Positions 46,446 to 55,481 of a stretch of DNA of 64,000 bases are shown piece after piece (position 1 is the first letter of the stretch; each line of letters starts with the position of its first letter). The stretch lies in the NCBI GenBank assembly GCA_016931965.1, contig JAFGDT010000071.1, positions 1-64,000 of the forward strand, written 5' to 3'. The translations under genes were made by a program, and so were the position numbers. Under the pieces are notes generated by a model. The model worked only from the letters and a program-made list of their open reading frames with translations, searched no databases and had not been told where the DNA came from. The stretch is from a bacterium. GTDB taxonomy: Bacteria > Zhuqueibacterota > QNDG01 > DSAB01.

Positions 46446-47696
46446 CTATATCACTATGGCGTCATATAATTCCTCTCTAAAATCCTCTTTTGCCATTTGG
46501 CCGGCTATTTGTTCCGCTTTCTTTTTAAAAGCGGATTCGTTCATTAATTCAAGGATTTTGGGTTCAAGAATATGCGTTGTTAATTTGCTTATTTTTACTC
46601 CTTTCGGTCCAACACCCCTGTCATAGATGATCTTGTTCCAGACATGTTGGTCAATGATATGCGGAATAATCATGGTTGCACATCCATACTTTAGCCCCAG
46701 GTGCGTTGTTCCCGAACCTCCGTGGTGAATGATCCCATCAATTCTTGGAAAAATCCAGTCGTACGGAATCTGTGAAACAAAATAGATCAGGTCAGCATCA
46801 TATTTTTCCGGTTTGATAAGCCCTCCGGAAGCGGTATTGATGATGGCGGGAATTTTATTTTGTTTGAGTATATCCACGATGATTCTGGTTTTTTCTTCGG
46901 GGATGGGATTGGTCATACTGCCAAATGTGATGAACAGGATGCGACTGTGTTTTCCCAAAAAATCAATCAAGGTTTTGTCCGGATGCCAGTTGATGTGTTT
47001 ATTTCTCTCATGATATCCCAATACGTGAATGTTCTCATTCCAGTCATCAGGTCTTGAGAAAAGGGAGGGTGAAATGGTATAAATGGATTTGTTATGCCGA
47101 AGACCATTTCGTATTTGTTTTCGGGTAATCCTTTTTTTAATCTTCAGCCACTTTTTGGTTATCATCACTGTCGTAATCATTCCGGAATGCGCAAGTGAAA
47201 AAGTGAGTTTATTTAAAAAGGAACCGTAGTTGCTGTTAAATGCAACATGTGTATGGTCTTTCACATAATGCATGTAAGGCAGGGGGCTTATAAAAATCGT
47301 CTTTCCGATGTTGTCCAATTCCCAGATGATGGGATAAATGGCTTTTCCATTGTAGACGATCCGATCTGGATTCTCAATTTCTATTAATTTGTATTGTTTG
47401 TAAACCAGTTCTTTATTGGTCTCTGTTTGTTTCATGGCCAGTTTGATATAAGCCATCATTTTCTTGAAACCTGAACCACTTCCTCCAAACGCCACTTTTC
47501 CAGCATCACTTTCCAACAAATCGATAAATTTAGATCCAAGAGAGGCAAATTTCAGACTTGAATCTTCAGCCAAATTTCTGAACTGTTCCGGGAATGCGCA
47601 GATGACCTCATGCCCCTTTTCTTTCAATATTTCTCCGATGGCTAAAAAGGGTTCCATATCTCCCCGGGTTCCGATGGATATTAATATGATCTTCAA
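46446..47696 (-). CDS. UDP-glycosyltransferase-like protein (GT1/MGT type)
   Basis: Glycosyltransferase with GT-B fold, 416 residues. The N-terminus (KIILISIGTRGDMEPFLAIG) is typical of the GT1 group that includes sterol and macrolide glucosyltransferases and the RhlB type. The C-terminal donor-binding motif is IDGIIHHGGSGTTHLGLKYG followed by PHIIDQHVWN. It starts at a TTG with AGGAAA upstream. Acceptor and sugar are unknown; a lipid, carotenoid or small-molecule acceptor is plausible. Confidence 0.85.
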   Translation of the reverse strand: MKIILISIGTRGDMEPFLAIGEILKEKGHEVICAFPEQFRNLAEDSSLKFASLGSKFIDLLESDAGKVAFGGSGSGFKKMMAYIKLAMKQTETNKELVYKQYKLIEIENPDRIVYNGKAIYPIIWELDNIGKTIFISPLPYMHYVKDHTHVAFNSNYGSFLNKLTFSLAHSGMITTVMITKKWLKIKKRITRKQIRNGLRHNKSIYTISPSLFSRPDDWNENIHVLGYHERNKHINWHPDKTLIDFLGKHSRILFITFGSMTNPIPEEKTRIIVDILKQNKIPAIINTASGGLIKPEKYDADLIYFVSQIPYDWIFPRIDGIIHHGGSGTTHLGLKYGCATMIIPHIIDQHVWNKIIYDRGVGPKGVKISKLTTHILEPKILELMNESAFKKKAEQIAGQMAKEDFREELYDAIVI

Positions 47697-47816
47697 AAAG
47701 TATTTCCTATTGGTTATTTTTAAATAACTTCATCCGATTTACTTATTCAAAGAAACCTTACTATCTTGGATGACAGTTCAGCTTTTATCAATGTTATACT
47801 GAGGTGCAATGAGCAT

Positions 47817-48989
47817 TCAGGCAATCACCTTTTCGTATATTGTGTAGACTTTCGAAGGTGTAGGTCCCACACGTTCGACCATTCGTATGGCCATCTTGTT
47901 ATCTTCGAGCACCCAACCCAAATCTGAATAGACGTATCCCTTTCTATTTGCATATTCCCATTGTTTGAGCAACATGACCGCATCCAGTCCCATCCTCCGG
48001 TATTCCGGCTTAATGCCGAGGTAGCCGAGCCGGAATCCTTTCGTCCGTTTCCGGTTTAAAATCATGCGCACGGCACGGATCAGTTCGCAATGACGGCATT
48101 TCCCGATCCGTCCCAAGAATTCGGTGATATTGGGCACACCGCCGAAAAACGCCACCGGTTCATCCCGGATGTAGAGAAAGATGAAGAGGCCTTTGTCGAG
48201 GATAAGGGTCATGTCATTGACGATGGTGCCAAATTCTTCTTCGGTGAATGGTACAAATCCCCAGTTGTCGTTCCAGGCCGCGTTATAGATTTCCAGCATT
48301 TCCCTTTTTCGGACGGAGAAGGGACGCTGATCCCAGGTTTCAGTGCGGATATCATAACGGTCAACAATATTCTGAACCAGTTTCTCGAATTTGTCACCGA
48401 AAGGTTTTGGAACGTCGTATTCCCAAGACAGCACACGCTTGACCGGAGAAAAACCCGCCTGAGCGAGGTGATGTGCATAGAAAGGTTTATTGTAATGATA
48501 ATACATGACGGGACGGCTATTGAATCCTTCTGTGAGGATGCCGGGTGTCGCTTCGTTGACCGGCAGGTTCTGTGGTCCGCGGATCGTGTCCATACCGCCG
48601 TTTAGCAGCCATTCGGAGGTCGCCTCTGTCAGTTTGTCGGTTATCTGCTGATCGTCAATCACCTCATATTGCCCGAAAAAGCCGACCTTGTCATGCCAGT
48701 GGGTGTTGTGGCGATGGTTGATAAACGCGTTGCATCGTCCGACCACTTTACCGTCCCGGAGAGCGAGGAAGAATTGCATATCGGCATGTTTGAGAAACAG
48801 GTTATCGGGCTCAAAAAAACCGTGAATCCCGATGAGTTTGAACCCAAGATATTCATAGTCCAGAAGCGGCACATACTGGGGATCGTCGGCGTAGTGGCGC
48901 CAGTGAAAATCGACAAATTCCTTGAGGAGTTTTTTTTCGGTTCGGGTTCGATTGGAAAAAGACAGAATTTCGACATTTGATTGATTCAT
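47817..48989 (-). CDS. GNAT-superfamily N-acetyltransferase-like protein
   Basis: Protein of 390 residues. The start at ATG 48989 has GGAG seven bases upstream; an ATG at 49001 would add four residues. The N-terminal half contains FVDFHWRHYADDPQYVPLL and GRCNAFINHRHN, and the C-terminal half has the acetyl-CoA-binding-like LGYLGIKPEYRRMGLDAVML. This is the YghO-like long GNAT group, in which the acetyltransferase fold occurs in two halves. The substrate is unknown. The 184 bases between this gene and its neighbour at 47696 on the other side show nothing. Confidence 0.75.
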   Translation of the reverse strand: MNQSNVEILSFSNRTRTEKKLLKEFVDFHWRHYADDPQYVPLLDYEYLGFKLIGIHGFFEPDNLFLKHADMQFFLALRDGKVVGRCNAFINHRHNTHWHDKVGFFGQYEVIDDQQITDKLTEATSEWLLNGGMDTIRGPQNLPVNEATPGILTEGFNSRPVMYYHYNKPFYAHHLAQAGFSPVKRVLSWEYDVPKPFGDKFEKLVQNIVDRYDIRTETWDQRPFSVRKREMLEIYNAAWNDNWGFVPFTEEEFGTIVNDMTLILDKGLFIFLYIRDEPVAFFGGVPNITEFLGRIGKCRHCELIRAVRMILNRKRTKGFRLGYLGIKPEYRRMGLDAVMLLKQWEYANRKGYVYSDLGWVLEDNKMAIRMVERVGPTPSKVYTIYEKVIA

Positions 48990-49160
48990 AACATGCTCCA
49001 TCGTTTTAACACAATTCTATTTTGCAGCATTGTCAATTCACATCCTTCACTTTCAGAACATTTGTTTTTTTCTAATTGACTTTATATTATTTATCTGACT
49101 ATTTCTCCAATTGTAAATTGGTCTTTGAAGTTTGTAGGCGGGGTTCACCCCGACGTTGAC

Positions 49161-49447
49161 TTCCGCAGAGGCAAGAGCCACTGCTGTGGAGCTAAGAAAG
49201 TATGCGTAATGTCATTCCTGCCCCGTATTGAGTACGGGGTAAACTCCAGCAGGAATCCAGTTGAAAGAAAACAAATGGATTCCCGCTCAACACAACACGG
49301 GAATGACAAATTTTTAGAACCTTTACACATTTTTAATCCAATAAATCCTTTAATCCTGAGAATCTTGGTTCAGACAAATAATAATCCCTTAATCCCATAA
49401 ATCCGAGGTCAGACAATCTTCCGCAGAGGCAAGAGCCACTGCGGAGC
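49161..49447. repeat. Intergenic repeat pair in an 850-bp gene-poor stretch
   Basis: From 49002 to 49857 no firm gene is seen. CTTCCGCAGAGGCAAGAGCC and the following CACTGC occur twice, at 49161-49192 and 49419-49447, in the same orientation; in both copies they end in GGAGC. Between them are T/A-rich phrases such as TTAATCCCATAAATCC and a dyad around GGAATGACA. The stretch looks like a graveyard or landing site of small intergenic elements. Confidence 0.6.
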
Positions 49448-49508
49448 AAAAAGAGCTTTAGATGGTAAAGTAGATGAGACTTTGACTGTTCAAAGAAATA
49501 TATTCCTC

Positions 49509-49607
49509 TCAATGAGTTAATCTTGTTTTCTTTTTAATAAAAGTGAACCAATATGGAAAAGCGCCAAGAATAAATACAAAAATCATAAATGCGGTACTTC
49601 TTGCCAT
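49509..49607 (-). CDS. Possible 32-residue membrane peptide
   Basis: A short frame from ATG 49607 encodes one strong membrane helix (FMIFVFILGAFPYWFTFI) with Arg at the N-terminal side and a basic tail (KKKTR). No ribosome-binding site is visible. The composition looks more protein-like than the surrounding DNA, but a chance frame cannot be excluded. Confidence 0.22.
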   Translation of the reverse strand: MARSTAFMIFVFILGAFPYWFTFIKKKTRLTH

Positions 49608-49644
49608 CGTCGGGTGGCCTGCTTACAATCTTTTTTCCGTGTGC

Positions 49645-49764
49645 CACTGCCTTTAGGCAGTGATTGATCTATTTATTCAGTCAACACGACCTAAAGGTCG
49701 TGCCACACGATATTATTTTTGATTTTTTCTCGTCCAAGTAGGTAGGGTGGGCCAATGGCCCACC
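49645..49764. repeat. Cluster of three perfect hairpins
   Basis: Three different short palindromes lie within 120 bases: CACTGCC-TTTA-GGCAGTG (49645-49662), CACGACC-TAAA-GGTCGTG (49685-49702) and GGTGGGCCA-A-TGGCCCACC (49746-49764). The first two share the pattern of 7-bp arms around a TTTA/TAAA loop and the flanking TGCCAC. None is followed by a T-run, so they do not look like terminators. They could be mobile hairpin elements, or act in the end of the aro transcript, which stops nearby at 49858. Confidence 0.6.
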
Positions 49765-49857
49765 ATTTATTGTCCGATATCTGTTCTCAGTATATATTTC
49801 TTTATAGTTAAAACACCTCTAAAAGGTAATTCTTAATCATCCAGAATACCAAATATA

Positions 49858-50085
49858 TTAACCAAAAACAGCTACCGGAACTTTACGCTCCTGAGTTAAA
49901 TTTGACTTGTGCAGTTTGATTCTCTCAATCTCATGAAGTGTTTCAGCGGTTAGATAGCTTTGCCCACAGTGAGAACAGGTCACAACCGGCACATTTTCTA
50001 TGATTAAAATATTCTTCCCTTTACCATAACTTCGGGTAACATGACGAATACTTGCCTCCTTATGTCCACAAGTATCGCATATCAT
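49858..50085 (-). CDS. YgiT-type zinc-finger protein
   Basis: Small protein of about 75 residues with two CxxC pairs (CDTCGH and CSHCGQSYLTAETL), the YgiT/MqsA-type zinc-finger domain found in many antitoxins. The ATG at 50085 has AAGG seven bases upstream; an ATG at 50091 overlaps the aroQ stop. No HTH domain of the MqsA kind follows and no toxin gene (MqsR, DUF4258 or HicA type) is next to it, so it appears to be an orphan. It is translationally coupled to the aro operon as the last gene. Confidence 0.72.
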   Translation of the reverse strand: MICDTCGHKEASIRHVTRSYGKGKNILIIENVPVVTCSHCGQSYLTAETLHEIERIKLHKSNLTQERKVPVAVFG

Positions 50086-50087
50086 AG

Positions 50088-50546
50088 TCATACCTTCATT
50101 TCCTTTTCAATCAACACATCAATCCCCTTCAAATAACTCTCTTTGCCCAGGCCGCTGATCTGTTTGATGCAGACGGGCTGGATGACGGAGATTTTTCGGA
50201 AATCCTCCCGTTTGTGAATATCAGAGAGATGAACTTCGACCGTGGGGATGCCGACTCCGGCGATGGCGTCTCTGAGGGCATAGCTGTAGTGTGTGAGGGC
50301 TCCGGGATTGATGACGATACCGTCTGCCCATGTGCGGTTGTCGTGTATAAAATCGATCAGCACGCCTTCGTGATTGGATTGAAAGAACCATACCTTCACG
50401 TTTTTTTTCTGGGCATACTGCTTGATTTCATCATTCAATTCATTCAGGGTCATTTTCCCGTACACCTCAGGTTCACGGGTGCCGAGGAGATTTAAATTCG
50501 GGCCGTGAATGACCAGCACGTTTTTGATGGATTTATTTGCGGACAT
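50088..50546 (-). CDS. aroQ: 3-Dehydroquinate dehydratase, type II
   Basis: Catalyses step three of the shikimate pathway, 3-dehydroquinate to 3-dehydroshikimate. The 152-residue protein has the type II signature: [19 protein letters not shown] with the catalytic Tyr, [24 protein letters not shown], and [14 protein letters not shown] with the catalytic His. It overlaps aroB by 14 bases and the YgiT-type gene follows or overlaps its stop. The order fits its place as a late gene in the operon. Confidence 0.95.
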   Translation of the reverse strand: MSANKSIKNVLVIHGPNLNLLGTREPEVYGKMTLNELNDEIKQYAQKKNVKVWFFQSNHEGVLIDFIHDNRTWADGIVINPGALTHYSYALRDAIAGVGIPTVEVHLSDIHKREDFRKISVIQPVCIKQISGLGKESYLKGIDVLIEKEMKV

Positions 50547-51624
50547 AATCTAACCACCCTGAAATCTGATTGGAAAGATCGGGAACGGGCTCCACTTTTG
50601 TTCGGCCAATTTGATCCAGGCAGACAAACTGTAACCCCTCCCGCGTTTGTTTTTTATCGATCCGTGTTTTTTCGAACAGCGTTTGACTGTCAATATTCTT
50701 CGGCAGTTCCGGAATCTCAAACTGTTTCAGCAGAGCTTCGATGCGCTCAAAATCGGCTTTTGACAGATGCGCTTTCTGCCAGGAAAGCCAGGCGGCAAAA
50801 CGCATCCCGTGGACAATGGCCTCTCCATGTTTGAAGTATTGATAATCGGTCACCACCTCCAGAGCATGGCCGAGCGTGTGTCCGAAATTAAGAATCCGAC
50901 GGAGTCCGCTTTCCTTTTCATCCTTTTTCACCACTTCCGCTTTGATCCTGCAGCACGTATCGATCATCTGGGAGATTATATCCCAGTCCTTCAGCTCTGA
51001 AATCTCCTTCAGATGGAGTTCCATAAAAGTCCAGAAGAGATTGTCCCAGATCAATCCGTATTTTACAACTTCTCCCAATCCGGCCCACATTTCGCGTCTG
51101 TCCAGTGTGGTGAGTACTTTTGGATCGATGTAGACCAATCGGGGTTGATAGAAACTGCCGATCAGATTTTTCCCGAGCGGATGGTTGATGCCCACCTTGC
51201 CGCCGACGCTGCTGTCAACCTGAGCCAGAAGTGTGGTGGGAATCTGAATGAAATCAATGCCCCTTAAATAGGTTGCTGCCACAAAACCGGCCAGATCACC
51301 CACAACACCCCCGCCCAGAGCGATCACCAAAGCGTCCCTGTGTAAATTGGTCTCGATCAGCTCCGTATAGAGATTCGAAACTTGTTCAATCGACTTCGAA
51401 CTTTCACCATCCGGCACGACATGCGTTGTGGATCGAATGGACGCCTGTTGGAGGGCACTTTGGACTCTTTTACCATAGAGTTTCATCACTGTCTCATCCG
51501 TAATGACAACCACCCGTTTACTGCAGTGATGTTCTCGGATCGAACGGCCGATATGGTTCAGGCCCGAAGGCTCGATGATGATCGGGTAGGACCGGTCGTC
51601 CAAATCAACCATAAATTGCATCAT
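50533..51624 (-). CDS. aroB: 3-Dehydroquinate synthase
   Basis: Makes 3-dehydroquinate from DAHP, using NAD and a metal. The 363-residue protein contains [38 protein letters not shown] and the metal-site helix [21 protein letters not shown] precedes the ATG, which overlaps the aroK stop (ATGA). DAHP synthase, which supplies the substrate, is not encoded in this window. Confidence 0.96.
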   Translation of the reverse strand: MMQFMVDLDDRSYPIIIEPSGLNHIGRSIREHHCSKRVVVITDETVMKLYGKRVQSALQQASIRSTTHVVPDGESSKSIEQVSNLYTELIETNLHRDALVIALGGGVVGDLAGFVAATYLRGIDFIQIPTTLLAQVDSSVGGKVGINHPLGKNLIGSFYQPRLVYIDPKVLTTLDRREMWAGLGEVVKYGLIWDNLFWTFMELHLKEISELKDWDIISQMIDTCCRIKAEVVKKDEKESGLRRILNFGHTLGHALEVVTDYQYFKHGEAIVHGMRFAAWLSWQKAHLSKADFERIEALLKQFEIPELPKNIDSQTLFEKTRIDKKQTREGLQFVCLDQIGRTKVEPVPDLSNQISGWLDYVRK

Positions 51625-52163
51625 GATATCCCTTTCACATAACCCAAAATCATATCGGTCACACGCTCGATTTCGATTTCTTTGTTGAAATAGAGCAGCA
51701 GATCTGCCTGTTTGTAGTATTTCTCCCGTTCTTCCATGAGATCGATAATGCGCTGGAAGCGTTTCGTTTCGTCAGTGTCGCCGAGAAGGGGCCGATCTTT
51801 TACTGCAACCAATCGTTCCATGATAATCTCGGGTGGATAACAGATGGAAATCGTCACACCGGAACGAGAAATAGCTTTCCAATTTTCAGGATCGATAATG
51901 GCACCACCGCCCAGAGAGATGACCTGTCTTTTCAGTTTGGATACACGGGCGATACATTCTTTTTCCAATCGGCGAAAGTGGGATTCGCCGTATCTATTAA
52001 AAATTTCAGAGATGGAGATTCCAGCATCCCGCTCAATACAGATGTCTGTATCGAGAAATTCCCAGTTCAACCGCTTTGCCAGAAGCAACCCGACACTCGA
52101 TTTGCCGCATCCCATAAATCCCATCATGTAAATATTTTTCTGTAATTGTCTATGCGTCTCCAT
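51621..52163 (-). CDS. aroK: Shikimate kinase
   Basis: Phosphorylates shikimate with ATP. The 180-residue P-loop kinase shows Walker A MGFMGCGKSSVG, the shikimate-binding LDTDICIE and FRRLEKE segments, LGGGAIID and the lid arginine in KDRPLLGD. It overlaps aroC by 14 bases and aroB by 4, consistent with coupled translation. Confidence 0.95.
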   Translation of the reverse strand: METHRQLQKNIYMMGFMGCGKSSVGLLLAKRLNWEFLDTDICIERDAGISISEIFNRYGESHFRRLEKECIARVSKLKRQVISLGGGAIIDPENWKAISRSGVTISICYPPEIIMERLVAVKDRPLLGDTDETKRFQRIIDLMEEREKYYKQADLLLYFNKEIEIERVTDMILGYVKGIS

Positions 52164-53328
52164 GGAAATGCCTTTTCATTTGATTCATTGAATCACCGCC
52201 AACTTTTTGACACAATGCTTTTGCCAGAACGATGGCCATCATCGCTTCGCCGACGACACTGGCAGCCGGAACTGCGCAGACATCCGCACGCTCCCTGTGA
52301 GCGGGAACAGCCCGATGGGTCTTTAAATCGACAGATGGCAGCGGTTTTGTTAGAGTGGGAATTGGTTTCATCGTTGCCCTGACCAAAATCGGTTGTCCAT
52401 TCGATACACCGCCTTCGATACCTCCCGCGCGGTTGCTCGATCGTTCCGGGAAATGATTTTTTCCTGGAATAATGGCATCGTGTACTTCGGAGCCGAAACG
52501 AAAAGCATTCTCAATCCCCAGACCGATTTCCACGGCTTTAATGGCGGGAATCGACATGAAATCGGAAGCTATTGCCGCATCGAGTCGGCGATCCCATGCT
52601 GCATAACTTCCCAGACCGGCGGGCACATGCAGTGCGGTCACTTCAAAGATACCGCCGACCGTGTCACCATTTTTCTGAGCTTTCTGTATCGCTGTTTTCA
52701 TCTTCTTTTCTGCAACCGGATCACTGCAGCGCAATTCTGAATTTTCCGCCAGTTCGGACAGTTTCCTGATTTGCTCACCTGTCTCCCATCCGATTTTTTC
52801 GGCCAGTTTCCGGAACGTAGCTTTGGTCTGAATTTGATGAATTTGAATTACGTGGCTCCCGATCCAGATACCGAAAACATCGAGAAGTTGTCTGGCAATG
52901 GCTCCGAGAGCCACACGCACAGCCGTCTCTCTGGCGCTGGACCGCTCCAGCACATTTCTTAAATCGGTATGTTCGTACTTGATCGCACCGGCCAGATCCG
53001 CATGCCCCGGACGGGGGACCGTGACGGGAGCATTCTCTTTGCCGGACCAGACATTCATGCGTGACTGCCAGTTCTTCCAGTCCTTGTTTTCGATAAAAAC
53101 CGTAATGGGTGTGCCCAGTGTGACACCGAAGCGCAGTCCGGAGAAAATCTCAATGCGATCCGACTCGATTTTCATGCGGTCGCCGCGGCCATAGCCCCTC
53201 TGTCTTCTCTCCAGTTGGGCGTCTATTTTCTTTTTGTCGATTTTGAGTCCTGCCGGCATCCCTTCCAGAATGCCGACCAAGCCTTTCCCGTGAGACTCTC
53301 CGGCTGTTAAAATACGCAGATTACTCAT
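52150..53328 (-). CDS. aroC: Chorismate synthase
   Basis: Makes chorismate from EPSP, requiring reduced FMN. The start is ATG 53328 (MSNLRILTAGESHGKG), with GGAGAAA just upstream and an 8-base overlap with aroE; reading frames that begin further upstream add unrelated residues. Of 392 residues, family motifs are GESHGKGLVGILEGMPAG, RRQRGYGRGDRM, RPGHADLAGAIKYEH, RSSARETAVRVALGAI and SNRAGGIEGGVSNG. Confidence 0.96.
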   Translation of the reverse strand: MSNLRILTAGESHGKGLVGILEGMPAGLKIDKKKIDAQLERRQRGYGRGDRMKIESDRIEIFSGLRFGVTLGTPITVFIENKDWKNWQSRMNVWSGKENAPVTVPRPGHADLAGAIKYEHTDLRNVLERSSARETAVRVALGAIARQLLDVFGIWIGSHVIQIHQIQTKATFRKLAEKIGWETGEQIRKLSELAENSELRCSDPVAEKKMKTAIQKAQKNGDTVGGIFEVTALHVPAGLGSYAAWDRRLDAAIASDFMSIPAIKAVEIGLGIENAFRFGSEVHDAIIPGKNHFPERSSNRAGGIEGGVSNGQPILVRATMKPIPTLTKPLPSVDLKTHRAVPAHRERADVCAVPAASVVGEAMMAIVLAKALCQKVGGDSMNQMKRHFHGDA

Positions 53329-54196
53329 TTTTCTCCATTTGATTGAATACATGTTGATAGACTTTATCGAAAAGTGTTTTCGGCAAGTTTCGCTCCAGCC
53401 AGATCTCATCCGATGCCAGCGCCTGTGCTGTCAGCATCGTCAGACCGGAGAGGGTCTGCGCTCCACGCGATCGAGCCTGTCGCAACAGGAGGGTCTCTAC
53501 CGGTTTGTAAACCAGATCAAAGACAGTGGCTGTCGGTTGGATCTGTTCGGGGCAGTGAACAGGGCTGGCATTTTCTTTCGGCCACATACCGACCGGTGTG
53601 GCATTGACCAGCAAATCAATTTCAGCGAGTTGTTTTTCAAGATCGCTGTTTTCCAGTTTCCCTATCGTGATTGTGAGATCGGACAGTTTCATAAAATCAT
53701 GCTGGATTTGTTTGATGCGTTCGACAATCAAATCGTACAGAATCACTTCATGCACACCCATGGATGCCAGTCCTTCAATGACCGCCCTTGCCGCGCCACC
53801 GGCTCCCAATACAATCACTTTTCCTTTTAAAGAAGGAGACCAGCTGCTCTGTCGGAGGGTCGAACGAAAACCATCTACATCCGTGTTGTATCCCGTCAGT
53901 TTTCCATTCCGGTTAACCACGGTATTTACAGCACCGATACGCTTGGCCAAAGGATCGACCTCATCCAAAAAAGGCATAATCGCCTGTTTATTCGGGATCG
54001 TAACATTCCATCCCGGTCTTCCCATTTTCCTGCAATCCTGAACAAATAAAGCCAGTCTATTGGTGGGTACACGGACCGTTTCATAACGGAGAGGGAGATC
54101 CAGCTCCTTGAAGACAAAATTGTGAATGTCCGGCGAAAGTGAATGTTCAATCGGATCACCGATCACACAGTATGTGTTTTGGATCTTTTCAGTCAT
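53321..54196 (-). CDS. aroE: Shikimate dehydrogenase
   Basis: NADP-dependent reduction of 3-dehydroshikimate. Of about 291 residues, the substrate side has EHSLSPDIHN, with NVTIPNKQAI carrying the catalytic Lys and AVNTVVN; the cofactor side has VLGAGGAARAVIEGL. ATG 54196 is chosen over TTG 54199 because GGAAAAG lies eight bases upstream. It overlaps aroA and aroC by 8 bases each. Confidence 0.94.
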   Translation of the reverse strand: MTEKIQNTYCVIGDPIEHSLSPDIHNFVFKELDLPLRYETVRVPTNRLALFVQDCRKMGRPGWNVTIPNKQAIMPFLDEVDPLAKRIGAVNTVVNRNGKLTGYNTDVDGFRSTLRQSSWSPSLKGKVIVLGAGGAARAVIEGLASMGVHEVILYDLIVERIKQIQHDFMKLSDLTITIGKLENSDLEKQLAEIDLLVNATPVGMWPKENASPVHCPEQIQPTATVFDLVYKPVETLLLRQARSRGAQTLSGLTMLTAQALASDEIWLERNLPKTLFDKVYQHVFNQMEKNE

Positions 54197-55472
54197 CAAT
54201 CATCTTTTCCAGTGTTTCAAAAAATCCGGGATAAGAGATTTCCGCACATTCGGCATTCTGTATCGTTGTTTTCCCTTCAGCGATCAGTCCGGCAATGGCA
54301 AAGCTCATGGCAATCCGATGATCTCCGTAGCTGTCAATGACCGTGCCGTGTAATTTTTGAGGACCGGTGAGGGCGAATCCGTCATCGAATACATCGATTT
54401 TGACACCCATTTTTTTCAGATTGGTGGCAACGGACGTAATGCGATCGGTTTCTTTGACTCGGAGTTCTTTGGCATCCCTGACCATAGTTTTTCCTTTTGC
54501 CTGCGTTGCGGCAATCGCAATGAGGGGAATCTCATCAATCACTTTTGGAATCAGGATTCCTTCAATTGAAACACCATAAAGCTTCGAACTTTTGATCAGC
54601 AGATCGGCAATGGGTTCATTGTTCGATTCCCGTTTATTCTGGTAGCTGATCTGTCCTCCCATATTTTCCAGAACATCGAGGATACCTTTTCTTGTCGGGT
54701 TTATGCCAACATTTTTCAAAAGGAGATTGGAATGACCGATCAGTGAAGCCGCTATGATAAAAAAAGCGGCAGAAGAGATGTCACCCGGTACCGAAATGTC
54801 TGCAGACTGCAGCTGAGCCGGTCCTTCAACGCTCACCTCCAAACAATCACGATTGACCTCGATACCAAAACAAGGCAGCATCCGCTCTGTATGATCCCGC
54901 GAAAGGGAGGGTTCGATCACCGATGTTGTACCGTTTGCATAGAGACCCGCCAGCAGGATTGCGGATTTGATCTGGGCACTGGGCACCGGCGTCCTGTACG
55001 TGATGGAACTGAGTTGACCCCCGTGAATGTGGAGGGGAGCGTAAGATCCATTCCGGGGATCGATCTGCGCGTGCATCTGTCGGAGCGGATCGACAATGCG
55101 GTTCATCGGACGTTTACTCAATGATGTATCGCCTGTAATGGTCGATTCAAATGGTTGCGCTGCTAAAATTCCGGAGAGTAGACGCATCGTTGTTCCCGAG
55201 TTGCCTGCATCAAGAGCCTGTTGGGGGGGGAATAAGCCCCGCATGCCCCGTCCATGTACATGGATTTTCTCACCTTCGGATTCAATAATAATACCGAGTT
55301 GTTTCAGACAGTTTTGCGTACTTTTGATATCTTTTCCGGGTGAACAATGTATAATCGTGGTTGTTCCATTTCCAATTGCTCCCATCATGAGCGCACGATG
55401 TGAAATGGACTTGTCACCCGGAGGTGTAATCGATCCCGACAATCGATTGATCGGGTGGATTGTTCTGTCCAT
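54189..55472 (-). CDS. aroA: 5-Enolpyruvylshikimate-3-phosphate synthase
   Basis: Joins shikimate-3-phosphate and PEP to give EPSP. The 427-residue protein has PPGDKSISHRALM at the start, the PEP-site motif DAGNSGTTMRLLSG, DISSAAFFI, the central Asp/Glu motif IDEIPLIAIAAT and RVKETDRI. AAGGAAAG precedes the ATG. It follows tyrA by 9 bases. Class I or II glyphosate behaviour is not judged here. Confidence 0.95.
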   Translation of the reverse strand: MDRTIHPINRLSGSITPPGDKSISHRALMMGAIGNGTTTIIHCSPGKDIKSTQNCLKQLGIIIESEGEKIHVHGRGMRGLFPPQQALDAGNSGTTMRLLSGILAAQPFESTITGDTSLSKRPMNRIVDPLRQMHAQIDPRNGSYAPLHIHGGQLSSITYRTPVPSAQIKSAILLAGLYANGTTSVIEPSLSRDHTERMLPCFGIEVNRDCLEVSVEGPAQLQSADISVPGDISSAAFFIIAASLIGHSNLLLKNVGINPTRKGILDVLENMGGQISYQNKRESNNEPIADLLIKSSKLYGVSIEGILIPKVIDEIPLIAIAATQAKGKTMVRDAKELRVKETDRITSVATNLKKMGVKIDVFDDGFALTGPQKLHGTVIDSYGDHRIAMSFAIAGLIAEGKTTIQNAECAEISYPGFFETLEKMIDD

Positions 55473-55481
55473 AACTTTCCT

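Noticed and set aside
49645-49764. Hairpins as terminators of the aro operon
   Set aside because: None is followed by a T-run on the minus strand, and they are 90-210 bases beyond the last gene.
49858-50546. A toxin-antitoxin pair formed by the YgiT-type gene and a neighbour
   Set aside because: The only adjacent gene is aroQ, a clear metabolic enzyme. The opposite side is non-coding for 850 bases.
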